Origin: Macrolepiota albuminosa
Lineage: Eukaryota; Basidiomycota; Agaricomycetes; Agaricales; Agaricaceae
DNA length: 64,000 bases
Assembly: GCA_027475525.1 (NCBI GenBank)
Contig: JAMWFC010000115.1
Location: 992,001-1,056,000, forward strand
Direction of reading: 5' to 3'
Every line of letters starts with the position of its first letter. The stretch's first letter is position 1. Below are positions 51,919 through 63,304 of the stretch, in pieces. The notes below the pieces were generated by a model. That model worked only from the letters and a program-made list of their open reading frames with translations. It did no database searches and had not been told where the DNA came from. The translations under genes and the position numbers were made by a program.

Positions 51919-52177
51919 CACGGCATCTATCCGAACCGGTACTCTTACTGAAGCAGAATTGGCAAGTTTTAGAGGTCCAGTAGGAAGTCCGGATGATTGG
52001 AATATGGATGATTATGTTGTGTGAGCCATAGGCATGGCTAGGACACTGTGGTAGGCAGGAAAGAGCGAGAATCTAGTGCGTTAAAGGTCAATGACATAAT
52101 AGAATTTTTCACACTTTTTCACACGTGAAAAACATCTCACATGTCTTGACCTCACATTTTTCACACCAGCAAATATA

Positions 52178-52202
52178 TTTTCAACTCAGCGCTAGTCGCG
52201 TA
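52178..52202 (-). repeat. hAT right terminal inverted repeat and target duplication
   Basis: The sequence ttttcaactcagcgcta is followed by the TSD gtcgcgta. Confidence 0.85.
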
Positions 52203-52296
52203 CCTCCGCGTGAGCACGATTTCTTGTCACGGATCAAGCGCCAAGCGATCAAATGAATTGTTATCTGATAAGGCCGAGACTTGCGAAATTTCCCGC

Positions 52297-54172
52297 ATGG
52301 ATTCTTCTCCAAAGACTGTTATCGTGCTCGGGGCGGCCTATGGAGGTATGTTGTGGCGCTGAATACAGCGCGCAGCGTGCTGACCACAGTAGGCTGCCGA
52401 GCGGCGCAGATCCTTGCAGGTGGCCTCGCCGAGGGATGGAGGGTGCTGCTTGTTGACCGCAACTCGTACGTCGCCTATGTCTGCGCGCTGCAGTATACTG
52501 ACCAGAGAGTAGACACATGAACAGTGAGGACTGTCGTAGTCTTTGTCGACGTTGCTGACTGTGTACAGACGTCTACATCTTCCCGCGTGTGTCCGTGCTT
52601 CCCGGCCACGAACACAAAGCCTGTGAGCCTCTTAATCTTGCGCTGACCGCCCACTGACCCGTCCAGTCATACCCCTCTCCAGGGTCTTTCTCTCGGACAA
52701 CCCGTCCCATTGTTGTCTCCACGCTACCGTCACCTCGATCACCACAGACTCCATCACACTTTCCCGCGCGTTCCCAGAACACGGTTTACATTCCCAAACT
52801 GTGTCGTACAACTATATGATTTACGCACTGGGTTCTCTTTTACCCGCTCCGCTTGACCTCTGGCGGACAGACACTACAAGTCAGCTCCCGCTCTACCGCG
52901 GCACCAAGCCTCAAGGCATCGCGTGGATGAAGCAGCACCAGGAAATCGTCAAGCAGGCACAGAATATCCTCGTCGTAGGCGGAGGAGCGCTCGGCATCCG
53001 TATGTCATTCGTCAAATATACCTTGCACATCTAATTAATTCATCTGGTAGAATTCGCGACGGACATCGCGACGATCTACCCCGAGAAAAAAGTAACGCTT
53101 CTCCATTCCCGCAAGCGCCTGTTGCCCCGCTTCGATGAAGCCATGCACGATGAGAGTAAGCTTCACGCCTTCCTTTTTTCCGCTGGGCTCACCCCCGCAC
53201 ACACAGCCATTAAAGTCATCGAAACGATCACCAACCTCAACGTCATCCTTAACGAGCGGCTAGACCTCTCCTCCCTAAGCTCCAGCCTAACAACACATAA
53301 GCAGACGCGGACGCGCACAGTGCGCACCCTCCCCGGCCGGGAGATCGCCGCCGACCTCGTCGTAAGTCTCCTCTACGACAAATCCCAGCTCGCTGCTCAC
53401 CGCTGCTCACCGCTGCTCACCGCTGCTCACCGCTGCTCACCCCCAGCTCACGTGCACAGGTCAAACACCCAACACGCGCCTCCTTGCAGACCTCGACCCT
53501 TCCACGGTCGATCCCACAACCTCCCTCGCGCACGTCCTGCGCACCATGCAGCTGTGCCGCGGCGCCCCTGAAGAGGCTACATCTCCTCCGGCACCGGCGA
53601 CGGTAGACGCAGAGAACACGACTACTCCGGCCGAGTCAACGCCCTACCCACACATATTCGTCATCGGCGACGCCGCAGACGCGTTCGGCGCCATCGCGGC
53701 GGGGCATAACGCGTATTATCAGGTGCGTACCATACCGGTCTTTCTGTTTGGGGGGGCTATTCATTCATGCCATTTTCTCTTTTTTCAAAAGGGCGAAGTC
53801 GCCGCGCGCAATGTTCTCCGGCTCATCAACCGAGCCTCACGCGGGCCGGAGTCCGAGCCAGAACCACTGGAGCAATACACTCCTGGGCCCCCCGCGATCA
53901 AAGTCTCCCTCGGTCTTGTACGTCTCCCCTCCTTCCCTCCTGCCCTGCCTCCCATTTTCTCCCTTCCCCTATCCCTCATTCTCTCATTCCTTCGCTTTTT
54001 TTTGGTTTGCTTGGTTCGCTCACATTCCATATGACCACAGGACACAGCGGTCTTTCAATCGCAGGGCGTCGTGGGCCGCCGGGACGGTGCGCGGGAGGAT
54101 CTCGGGGCAGCGTCGATGTGGCCCGCGTTGGGCTTTGAGATTGCTGAAGGGGAGGGCTGGATGTTTGAGTAG
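52297..54172 (+). CDS. FAD-dependent oxidoreductase, AMID/FSP1-like, spliced
   Basis: Probably an NAD(P)H-dependent quinone reductase of the AIFM2/FSP1 type. The ATG at 52297 starts MDSSPKTVIVLGAAYGG, an FAD-binding Rossmann loop at the very N-terminus, so no long targeting peptide. Downstream are VYIFPRVSVLPGHEHKA (about 52568), MIYALGSLLP (about 52815) and the NAD-binding loop NILVVGGGALGI (about 52965). EFATDIATIYPEKKVTLLHS (about 53051), the TGQTPNT box (about 53458) and the second FAD-binding box HIFVIGDAADAFGAIAAGHN (about 53652) follow. The stop is at 54170-54172. At least six short introns interrupt it; one (53362-53446) contains a 10-bp minisatellite. The gene starts about 100 bp after the hAT element. 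Confidence 0.85.
53396..53440. repeat. 10-bp minisatellite cgctgctcac inside an intron
   Basis: About five tandem copies within the intron 53362-53446 of the oxidoreductase gene. Confidence 0.85.
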
Positions 54173-54907
54173 GCGAGAGGTTAGAAGAGGGAGAGAGAAC
54201 TGGAACTAGAATTAGAACTAGAAAGAATTATGAATAGACGGGATAGGAGGGTGAATGAGCAGGAACGTGGAATTAGCTTCCTTGAAGTATTTATGCAAAG
54301 ATAAGGTGCTGAAGGTGTTTTGATTAATCATGAATGCGGGATGCGCTGAAGAACCCTGAGCCAACTCATGTCTTTCTCTACTTTTCTTTCTTTTTCTTTT
54401 GTTTCTCCTTGGTCAAACAAAATCGTGTGTATCTCATCTCATGGGGCACGAGAAAAAGAAAAACAGAAAGCCCCCTCTGTCCTAAACCTTTAACTTCAAC
54501 TTCAACTTCAACGCGCACCACGCTAGCACCTGAACTCACTCGCTTAGAGTAAAAAACAGATCATGTAGAGGAATTTTGTTGACTTGAGCAAGGGATTCCA
54601 GCAGGAAATGACCGAAGTAGGGCGGGGCTTCAAAGGATTTAGGACCAAGATAAAGATGTAGTTGTTGAGCACAAAGGTCCGGATATATCGCGTAGACAAA
54701 GACCAATGACGAACTCATATGTCTCGTACGATTTGCTTTTTGGACGTTTCAGCAAAGCCTCCAGCCAGATAATACCACTATGATTCGTTGTACCTCACAA
54801 ATGATTTAAAATCGATGCAAGTTTCGAATTCATAGTCAGATTGGTATAACAGTGGAGGAGAAACCACAGTAGAGAATAGCAAGCAAATATATGAAAATAT
54901 GAAAAAA
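54173..54907. other. Intergenic, nothing recognised
   Basis: Contains T-rich and acttcaacttcaa microrepeats (about 54490-54510) but no supported gene. Confidence 0.5.
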
Positions 54908-54994
54908 TGGACACATCCGGAATCGAACCGGAGACCACTCGCAAGGCGAACTTCAATGCAAAGCGAGCGTGATAACCAGCTACACCATGTGCCC
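54908..54994 (-). tRNA. tRNA-Ala (anticodon TGC) with 13-nt intron
   Basis: On the minus strand GGGCACA pairs with TGTGTCC to form the acceptor stem, followed by discriminator A. The third pair is G-T (G3:U70), the alanine identity element. The anticodon stem is CTCGC/GCGAG; between its arms lie TTTGCA, a 13-nt intron (54944-54956) and T, giving anticodon TGC at 54958-54960. The T arm GGTTCGATTCC is canonical. CCA is not encoded, as normal for nuclear tRNA genes. Confidence 0.9.
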
Positions 54995-55165
54995 TTATCA
55001 ACAAAAATAATTGTTACGTACATATCGTTAACAAGGAGATTCGAAGATAGACACTGTTATCCGACAAAATACACAAGATTTATTATACAAGCTTATTTGT
55101 ACATGAATATGAACCGGGACCTTCTGTCTCAAGACACCATACATACGCAACAGCTCAGCCCATTT

Positions 55166-58100
55166 ATCACTTTTTGAGGAGCTTCGACCAATCGACTCGC
55201 CTCTCCAGCTTCGTCAAACCGACCCCTGCGTTCTGCAGGTCGAGAAGATGGCGCATGGTAGGCCTGCCATGGGGACAGTTCCACGGTTGGTCCATCGTTC
55301 CCATATGGCCAACGACCTGAAAAATCCACAATCAGTCAGAACGCCTACCGGAAGTCGACGATCAATGAGCACACCATAGACATCTGATGCCTATTGAGCG
55401 GCATCCCCACCATTACGCTCCTCCGACAAGCTCTCATCGCGAACATTGCTCGCGCCTTGGAGCATCGTACCATCTGACCCGTTGGCCGATCTCGCATGAG
55501 ATGTATGAGCTCCTCCAGATCTGCATAAAGGATGAGTAATGACAGTAGATCAACGAGAAAACGAGAAAAACTTGCCTTTCATATCAAACGTCGTACTCTT
55601 ACTAACGGGCTGGGCCATCAACTGAAGTCTACCGCTCTGCCTGAATCCATCCTCTTCACCAACTTCCTCAATTTCAAACCCATTCCGACGAAGCACGTCC
55701 AGGTTTTCCAGGGCAACGAGCTCATCCGACGCCGTCAGCTCCATTCTCTGGGGCCTTGCAATTGGAGATTAGAAAATCGCAATACTTCCGTGGAAACATT
55801 CACAAGAAACCTACTGGAAAAGTTTTTGCGAATTGACAACGGTGGTCTGTTGCAAAGTCTCGAAATTATACTTTTCATCCGCTGCATGCTGATCCACAAT
55901 GAAGAGATCATCAACCGCGGCACCCACGCGCCCATGTCCATCCTCTTCGCTGACGGCCTTGCGTCTGCGGGCGACGATAAACCCCAAGTTGAACTGCCCA
56001 ACAATATCCATAATTGCGAAATCCTTCTTGTCAATGATGCGCGACAGAGCCTTCGCGGCACTCTCGTCGTTCTCCGTGTTGGAGACGCCCGCAGCGGATG
56101 GTACGTGGAGTTGGGGTGGTGGAACCGGGTCCACCTCAGGACTGGATGGGGATTCGCCCTCAAGGTTACACCAGGCAGCAGATAATTTTGCGATGTCAAA
56201 GCGGAGGGTAATGTCTCCACCATCGATTTCAGACGAACGCACGACCTCAGGGCGAGAGACGGCTTCTTCGTGATGGAGGACGGAAGATGACTCATCCACC
56301 ATGGAATGGACATGCGAATCGTCGAATCCGTCATCTGATGTCGAAAGATTGATGGTATAAGACGAGGACTGTCCAATTTCGAGATCCAGGTCTACGTCTA
56401 TAGGAGACGATGAACGAGTTAAATTGTCCTCCTGAATCTTATCTACCGATTCTAGTGCAGGTGACTTCGAAGGTGAAAGGTCGTCCGACGGATCCAGCTG
56501 ATCCTCTTCGTCGATCTCTTTACCGCTCCCGCCATCAAATACTTGCTGCGTCTTTTCCTGTTTGCCGTTCTTCTCCGCCTCTCCATCTTCTCCGCCATCG
56601 TCATCATCCTCATCCTCACGAATAACAACCGGAATCTGACTTCCAGTCCTCGCAAAACCAGCAAGCCTGTTCCGCGGATCCACCTTTCTCCGCACCTCCT
56701 TCTTCTCCCTGACTTCGCTCCGCCATGCGCCATGAAGTGATGATACCAACTTTCCAGGCTCCCAATGGACATCCTTGGCATGTGCGGACGTGATGGTCCG
56801 CGAAGGCGTAAGACGGTTCCACACCGCCGCCGACGTGTCCAACACGATGGGGATATCACTAGAAGCACCGAACGAGGGCTCATGGTCTCCATCCAAGTTC
56901 ATCATGTCATTCTCGCCGTCTTCAACGTCTTCAGTTCTTCGACACGCATCTGAGGTCTCGGCTGCAGTGGGAGACACGTGTCCTGAGGACGGGTAATGTG
57001 GTGTCCGCGACCTAGTTGGCGAAGACATGCGATGTGATCGCTCGATCGCTAATGCACGACCATCTGGCAATAATTGTGGTTCGTGCCTCGCCAGAGACAG
57101 ACTGACAGGCAAGTTTGACGGTGAATTTTGCTTTTCTTTGTCGTTGGTGCCCTCCGTCAGTAAAGATGGAGACCGTCGGATCGACCGTCTCTTGCTAGGT
57201 CCTGGTTCTCCCCCTTCGCCCTTATCCCTGCCATCAACTTTTCCTTGATCTGGACGCATCCGTTTCTGCGTAGACGGCCTGACGGGTAATGTGGCTTGCA
57301 CCATTGAGTGCTGGCTCTGCGGGGTGCCAACATCGTATGTCGACCGTGATGGAGAAAAAGTCTCTTCTAGGCACGTCTACACGAGAGAAAAGTGATAAGC
57401 TATGGAACGAAGCGTTTAGTGGATGAAAACACCTTGAGTTTTGAGATTATATTGTTCTCACTGGAGAGAAAGATAGTCCGCTTGTCAGGACTGACATTAA
57501 TATCGCAAGAGTCTAATGGTAATGCAATCAGCGAGCTGATTAAAATACTTCCAAGGAACTAATACCAGTAGGGATGATAAAGTCAGCAAGGATGAAGGGG
57601 GCTTGAGTAGCGTTGAACGATCGGTAGACTTCGTTAAAAGCTTTTTGAATCTGCTTGGGTGATGAGATGTAGGCCAATTTGTAGAACAAATGTCTCCACC
57701 TTGTTCAGATTACATGGGCGACCATTGACATAGAAAAACTGGCGATCGGTACCAGTTCTTCCTCCTCCGACGGAGAACTTGGAGATGAGGCCTTTGACAG
57801 ACACCATGATAGGATCCAAATCGTTGTCATGGCTGCGAAGTCATTTATGAAAAAGTCATGGCTAATCAATTTCGAACTGACCCAGAAGTCCTTTTTAATG
57901 AGATCTTATCCCTGTCAACCTCAAAACTCAGGTCAAGATCAACGATGTTATCGAGCGCTCTAGGGCCCCATAACTCGGTGACAACAGTCCGAGAAGATGA
58001 GGTACCAGCAGTCCGAAGTTGCACGGTTTTCTGGCTTACAAGTAATGAGACCGGGTTTTTCATACACCTGAGAAGACATACCCTTTTTCCGCGGCGTTGT

Positions 58101-58834
58101 TCACAGTAAATCGAACCCCTGTTTCAACCAGTGCATACGCGTTCAACAACCCAAGCGCCTTCCCAAACTCGCGTTTGACATTCCTTTCAAACTCTTTTCG
58201 GCGGACAGGAAGAGGCTTGAAAAGGTTTGTAACGGAAACAGTGGTTCCTCGCTGTGTAATGATTCAGTGAATAAGCAAAGAAGATAAACATTCTCGATAC
58301 AGACCTGCCGCGCAATCTTCGATCTCTTTGTAACTTTCCCATTCGCGTCCATCTCCAAAGAGACTCCCATTGGTGCTTCTATACTTGTGTTCACGACAAA
58401 GGCTTCTGACAAGGCACATAACGAAGAAAGTGCTTCGCCACGGAAACCAAACGTCCGCACGGTGGTAAGATCCGAGAACGTCGACAACTTAGACGTGTGA
58501 TGCTTAAGTGCTACACAAAAGGTGAATCTTTACGTAGACAGGGGCGCGTGTTAACGCACCAACACTGTCATGGTATTGTTCAGGAATCCCAGAACCATTG
58601 TCGAGGACCTCTATGCCCTTCAATCCGTGTTGCTTGAACCGAACCTCTTCAGCGAATCAATACGAAGCTCTTTCAAGAAAAGGTATCTTACTGACCTACA
58701 TTCGTGGCTCCAGCGTCAAGACTGTTCTCGACTAGCTCCTTCACCGCCGTTTGGAGGTCAACAACTACCTGTCCAGATGCAATTCGGTGCACCGAAGTTT
58801 TGTCAATAGCTTTTATTTCGCCTTTCTCTGTCAT
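55166..58834 (-). CDS. PMS1: DNA mismatch repair protein PMS1 (MutL family), spliced
   Basis: MutL-alpha subunit that pairs with MLH1; ATPase and nicking endonuclease in post-replicative mismatch repair. The ATG at 58834 gives [20 protein letters not shown], then [16 protein letters not shown] (ATPase motif I). [18 protein letters not shown] (about 58460) and [15 protein letters not shown] (about 57730) follow. A long acidic linker spans about 57300-56200. The C-terminal MutL domain contains [15 protein letters not shown] (about 56018), [12 protein letters not shown] (the endonuclease metal motif, about 55880), [14 protein letters not shown] (about 55450) and [17 protein letters not shown] (about 55285). 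It ends WSKLLKK at the stop 55166-55168. Introns of about 50 bp occur, for example 55317-55374. Nothing looks broken. Confidence 0.92.
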
Positions 58835-59189
58835 GGTAGTACCATGTTATTTATGCTTAGTCATACAAATTAGAGCAACGTCACTGACATAACAGTGTCA
58901 AAGGACGGCCAAACATAGGCACTACACTCGTTAGGACAAAAGTGAAAACCAAAATTCTAGATCTCAGAACTAGAGTCCTCACGATTTCCACTGTCTAGCA
59001 ACAAGTTCTCGACATAAAACACCCAGTTTTAAAAGTCCGAGATGACTTTGATGCAAGAAGTCGATGGAACATAGGTGAGGACACACTCTTCATAGTATAC
59101 TTTTATATTAAGTCTGATGGAATAAGTTAAAAACAATGATAGCCAGTGAATGTCCTTCCAACCATGTGTCGTCTGTGCGCGCAATCTCG
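58835..59189. other. Intergenic between two minus-strand genes
   Basis: Upstream region of PMS1 and downstream region of the membrane protein gene; no further gene seen. Confidence 0.5.
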
Positions 59190-60437
59190 TTAGGATTGAC
59201 TGTAAACTGGAGGTAACTCCACTCTCGGCCCAAATGCATCAGCTCCTACGGCAGCCGCTCTTATTCCGCTGTCTACATGTTGTAGGGGTGCTGCCTGTTG
59301 TATATTTTCACTTGCAGATGTTAGAGAGTTAACCTGAGATGTAGCAGCCCCGTCCAGATGACGACGGTGCTGGTCGCGGTCGGTCGAGGTATCGCGATAA
59401 TGCGCAGAGTTATTATCCGCACTTCTCGGGGGGCTCGGGATTCGTGGGTCGTAGGATATGAGAGGGGTACTTGAGCTGCTGCTGCTGCTAGGTTCGCTGG
59501 AGCGATTTGATCCAGGAGGTGTGATTATACCTGATTTCTGGATAACGGGTGGAGGAACCATCGTCCATGGGTTGAACTCAGTGCTACTGTTTTCCACTGG
59601 TTTTCTACCTTCGGCTTGGGCATCTGTCGTTGTTAACAGGAATGGCTGAATAGCGGACCGGCTTGTATCTACTAAAAGAGTCGACATGTGGGGGAAACAG
59701 GACGATGAAAGTGCTTTTACCTGGAAAAAATGGTGACCACGTTATTCCATCTTCGGCTTTACGCGCCTTTGTTTTACGTCGGAAGAAGAAGAAAAGAAAT
59801 GCAACCCCAAGAAGAAAAAATAGGCCACCAATGACACCTCCTATTATTGCTCCGGTACGCTGGCTATTCCCACCGGTAGACTGTGATGCCGACGTGGTAC
59901 CTGATGTAGCCGAGGAAGAAGGCCTTGTCGGATCTAGGACCATAAAATAGTCAAACCATATTGTCCCTTCACCCGGGCCCGCTTGGGATTGGGGATTGAC
60001 TTTCGTCATATTGACGAGTAGGATGCTGGGCAAAAGGATGAGATTGGACAAAACATAGGAAAAATCTAGGATGTACTGGTCACTCATATTTAACGTATTC
60101 GACCTCCAAAGTTGTTGTTGATGGATATCATCTAAACCTGCTTGAGAGACTGCTTTGCCAGTTGAGTTGTTGTCTATCGAAAGGGTCACTTCAGCGCCGC
60201 CCGAAGTCGTGTCAAAAGTAACAAAGATAGCGATATTCGTGCCTAAGAATTAGAACTTAATTCACGCACAGTGTAGTCGAACAAGTACGCACCCCTGAAC
60301 GGAACAGTAAAGTAATCCCCTACATTAGTTGAACTTGAGACTGTCCCCTGGTACTCAACAGTAGGCGAACCGCCAGTTAGCCATGTCCCATGATAAGTGA
60401 CCGTTGGGTCTCGATCGTCAATCCGATATGTTGACAT
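59190..60437 (-). CDS. Single-pass membrane protein with extracellular beta-type domain, 3 exons
   Basis: Function unknown; the layout is common among basidiomycete surface proteins. Exons 60293-60437, 59722-60242 (about) and 59190-59671 with introns 60243-60292 and about 59672-59720; frames join correctly. The N-terminal part (MSTYRIDDRDPTVTYHGTW, then FDTTSGGAEVTLSIDN) resembles a galactose-binding-like sandwich. A Ser/Thr-rich stalk precedes the transmembrane segment GAIIGGVIGGLFFLLGVAF, followed by the basic stop-transfer RRKTKARK. The cytoplasmic tail is Ser/Pro-rich and ends ELPPVYSQS. No cleavable signal peptide is evident at this start, so an upstream exon is possible. Confidence 0.75.
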
Positions 60438-61134
60438 GAAGGTAACGAGGTGGAATGATATCCATTTCCAAACTTGTTTCGAGATATGCAGTTGTCTAAA
60501 TACTTCGAACTAGGATGATCATGATCCGACTCTAAGCGCTGGAGCAGTGGAGGTCGCCGATGGACATTTCCTAGAGACCATCGCAGAGGGGTAACCTTGA
60601 CACTTAGTAGATCTATATCGCGTGATGTAAGGGAACCGAACAGTGTTTTGACACAGCAAGGCTTAGCAATCAGATTGAGACTAGTGAGTCAGCGCAAATT
60701 CAGGAGGTTGTCGAAACGAGGATAGGTCGCACCAATGTAGTTAGTATTCGGAGATGGAGCAACTTCTGCGCTGGCAGTCGGGCATTCTGAAGCCCCCGTT
60801 CAAAGCCAGGTCGTCAATATCACGGCTTTGTGCCTTGAGACTACTGATTAAGAGAGATTTCTAACGAGCGCTTAATCGAAGGATCAAGTTTGGAAAATCG
60901 GCATGCACCGGAAATTCAACATTCAGCTAGCAAAAGTTCTTTCAAGTAGTCTCCAATAGACAACCTAAATCAATCATTATGAGCTATTAGAGGGTAGATC
61001 CTGAATTCGTCTTTTCCACGGGCGTCGAAACATGCCGACGACTATTAATAGGTAAACAAAAGATACTCAGCCACAATCAACCCATTACAGGCAAGTACCT
61101 GATCCCGCCTTCCTCCAGGGTCAAGTCTGTTCTA
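60438..61134. other. Intergenic, nothing recognised
   Basis: No ORF of note. It ends at the target duplication of the copia-type element. Confidence 0.5.
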
Positions 61135-61139
61135 GGTAG

Positions 61140-62028
61140 TGTCAAGGATAGGGACTCGAAAGCTGACCGTAGAGAACGAAAACAGAGAGCCGTGGATACG
61201 GGAACGCTGACCGATAGAAAACGAACGCGACGAAAAGACTGGAATTAGCCGATGACAGTGGCACGATGTATTTTACATAATTATGTAATGTACACTACAG
61301 TCGCCTCTCTCCATACCCTTTCGGGGACCTCTAAAAGTATGGGTTATCACAGAGTATGGACTGTCGCAGAGGACCCTTACATTCGGAATCCAGCCCGGCA
61401 TGCCTTCAGCAGGTGGATAAGAGCTTGACAGCGAAATTATTAATAGGTAGAGATATCAGTTCTTTGTAAAGTATTGTGTAATATGTGAAGGTTGGAGAGA
61501 GTGAGCTTGTTGAAGCCATAATTGGTGCCTGAAACTTCCAAGGAGGTTCTTGAGCTGTCACACACCGGGATCAGCATTGTCAGCCACATATTGCTGAAGG
61601 AGTAGCAAGGCTGTAAAGGCCTAGCTTTTGGAGGCATTGACATAAAGTGTTCAAAGGAAAGGTTTGAATAATTTGCAAATATATTTCCTACACCTCTTGC
61701 AAAGGATCCCTCTCTGAAGTGAGTAATCTACACCCACAGAGCAGAAATGCAAAAATTTGTAATAAATCAAACCAGTTGTAAGCTCTGATCTGCTTTAAAT
61801 AGATAGAAATGATGAATTCTCAGTCAGTTCCAGGCAAAAGTTGACAAAGTATGGGTTTCATCCTGTCCAAAAAGGTATGGATTATAGAATATTACAGGCA
61901 TGTACATACTTTCCTGTAAAATAGCTCGGTAGACACCAAAAGATATAAATTATCACAGTATGGGTTATCACAGTATGAATTATGACAGAGGCGACTGTAT
62001 GCACCTCTCACCGCACCAACCTTTGACA
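61140..62028 (-). repeat. 3' LTR of the gag-only copia element, split by a MITE
   Basis: LTR parts 61140-61297 and 61998-62028 correspond to 63305-63475. Confidence 0.85.
61298..61997. mobile_element. MITE of the pogo/Tc1-mariner type, 700 bp, TA target
   Basis: The left end cagtcgcctctc and the reverse complement of the right end, cagtcgcctctg, form the terminal inverted repeat, flanked by TA on both sides (61296-61297, 61998-61999). The other LTR of the host element reads gtacactatgcacctc at this place, which is the empty site. Internally gtatgggttatcacag recurs near both ends. No transposase ORF is present. Confidence 0.85.
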
Positions 62029-62129
62029 CCCCCACTTGAAGACAAGGTGCAGAGTGATAGAAAAAACCTTCCACTGAATCAAAGTCTATACCCCTTCACT
62101 GAAAGGAATGTCTTGGGACATGTCAAGTG

Positions 62130-63224
62130 AAGGTTGAATGGCTCCTAAGTTTACCTTGAGTCCTCTTCTTGTCCTTTTGCCTGGTTGTGCCATTAAGCAG
62201 GTTCAAAAATTCTTGAGCTGATAGTGCTTTAACTGTTCTTTTGCAAGCACATAATGCTTGGACTGTTTCTTCATCATCAGAGTTGGAGTCATTGAGGTTG
62301 GACAAATTGGTGTCAGAAGCTGCATGAGAGTGAGTCGCATGTATGAAATTTGCAGCCTTACAATTTGAACTTGATGAATGTTTCCAATAATGATCCTTGG
62401 CTGCACAAATAACCTTGTCCTTAATCTTCTAAGGCATGTCTGCAACACATCAAGAAGAGTGGTGTTCAGGAAGACTGCAACAATGGCATGCATCTTTGCC
62501 CTGTAAATTGAGCCAGTCATACCTCTGTGATCCCTCATCATCTGAATCAGCCTGAGTGACCTTTCCTTTTTTTCTTTGTCCTACCATACATTGCCTGAAC
62601 TTCCTCTGCTGCATCTGGGTTGAGAGTGGTCTGTGTATCCTTCTGATCAATGAGAATCTTCTTCACAGTGGCAAGAGTAGGCTCATCTGCCTGAATGATG
62701 AGGAGAGTGTGAACAATAGAGAAATTGGAATGAAGATTCATGAAGATGGAGTCGACCACATTAACAGCAGCAGGAACATGGCCAAGAGCAGTGAGAGCCT
62801 CATAGGCAGAGACAATGTCCTGAATATATACTGAGACCAGTTTTTCAATGTCATGAATAGGATTATAAAGACACTGTTTAAATTCAAAGTGCTTCACATG
62901 GGTGTTCTTCTAGAATTCATTCTTAAAAGTGGTCCAGATAGCATTGGCAGTTTGAGCCGGAGTGGTGTTTTTAAAATGGGCATGGATGATATCAGTGGAA
63001 GAGATAGTTTTGTAAAGGCCAGCATGAGCTGACTGATCATCCTTGTGCCAAGTGGCAGCACCAAGAGAATCATTGGGGCAGGAGGTCTCATCCTTGATGT
63101 GTGCCAGAATATCATGCCTAATAAACATCATTTCAAGCTCTGTAACCCAAGCATTATAATTTGAGCTATTGAACTTGTTGTCTGAGTTGAATGTGCAAAG
63201 CATCTCATAGTGGAAAGGTGTCAT
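62130..63224 (-). pseudogene. Copia-type Gag polyprotein fragment
   Basis: Minus-strand start at 63224. The segment NSSNYNAWVTELEMMFIRHD and the following TANAIWTTFKNEF belong to the Gag type found in copia elements (gag-polypeptide family). After one frame change near 62905 the Gag continues with a helical region (VVDSIFMNLHSNFSIVHTLL, about 62760) and a zinc-knuckle-like CHCCSLPEHH at about 62480. It is decayed beyond that. It would form the particle core. Confidence 0.75.
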
Positions 63225-63304
63225 AGTCAGTGGAAGAGATAGTGAAAAATTTAAGCAAAGAATAAAAACTGATTTGAGTCAATGCATGGGTGGAGCCTAT
63301 AACC

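Larger units (their letters stand above)
17135..52024 (+). pseudogene. hAT transposase gene, spliced, degenerate, interrupted by gypsy element C
   Basis: A BED-like zinc finger (YCVACDRWTVG then HARLKC, about 17223-17296) is followed by an intron at 17300-17353 and a DUF659-like N-terminal catalytic part (SLDEWSTHAKNEIYTFHTTT, about 17770). Another intron (17920-17972) and a His-containing block (IYDPCHNLNFFLKDIGKLF, about 18085) come next. The helical region FNHRF-type box appears as IYNHRFDQMMTEL (about 18722). The hAT dimerisation domain lies at about 19286-19430 (TASHLGWFNAARQSS). In-frame TGA codons (about 17676 and 18029) and a 77-bp duplication (19168-19321) break it. Element C starts at 19797 inside the last exon; skipping C and one TSD copy continues the frame at 51924 with SIRTGTLTEAELASF and ends at the TGA at 52022-52024. 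Confidence 0.8.
16503..52194 (+). mobile_element. hAT-superfamily DNA transposon, split by nested retrotransposons
   Basis: The left end is tagcgctgggttgaaaa (16503) and the right end, read on the minus strand, is tagcgctgagttgaaaa (from 52194): a 17-bp inverted repeat with one mismatch. The flanks are gtcgcata (16495-16502) and gtcgcgta (52195-52202), an 8-bp target duplication with one transition, as expected for hAT. Subterminal ttttcacatgt motifs in both orientations occur at both ends. It encodes a degenerate transposase. About 32 kb of its 35.7 kb is gypsy element C and everything nested in it; without that the element would be about 3.6 kb, a normal hAT length. Confidence 0.88.

Noticed and set aside
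52803..53034. Separate small gene within the oxidoreductase locus
   Set aside because: It is one exon of the spliced FAD oxidoreductase; the NAD-binding loop and neighbouring exons join in frame.
55532..56185. 217-codon plus-strand ORF opposite PMS1
   Set aside because: It is antisense to conserved PMS1 C-terminal exons, whose MutL motifs are unambiguous on the minus strand.
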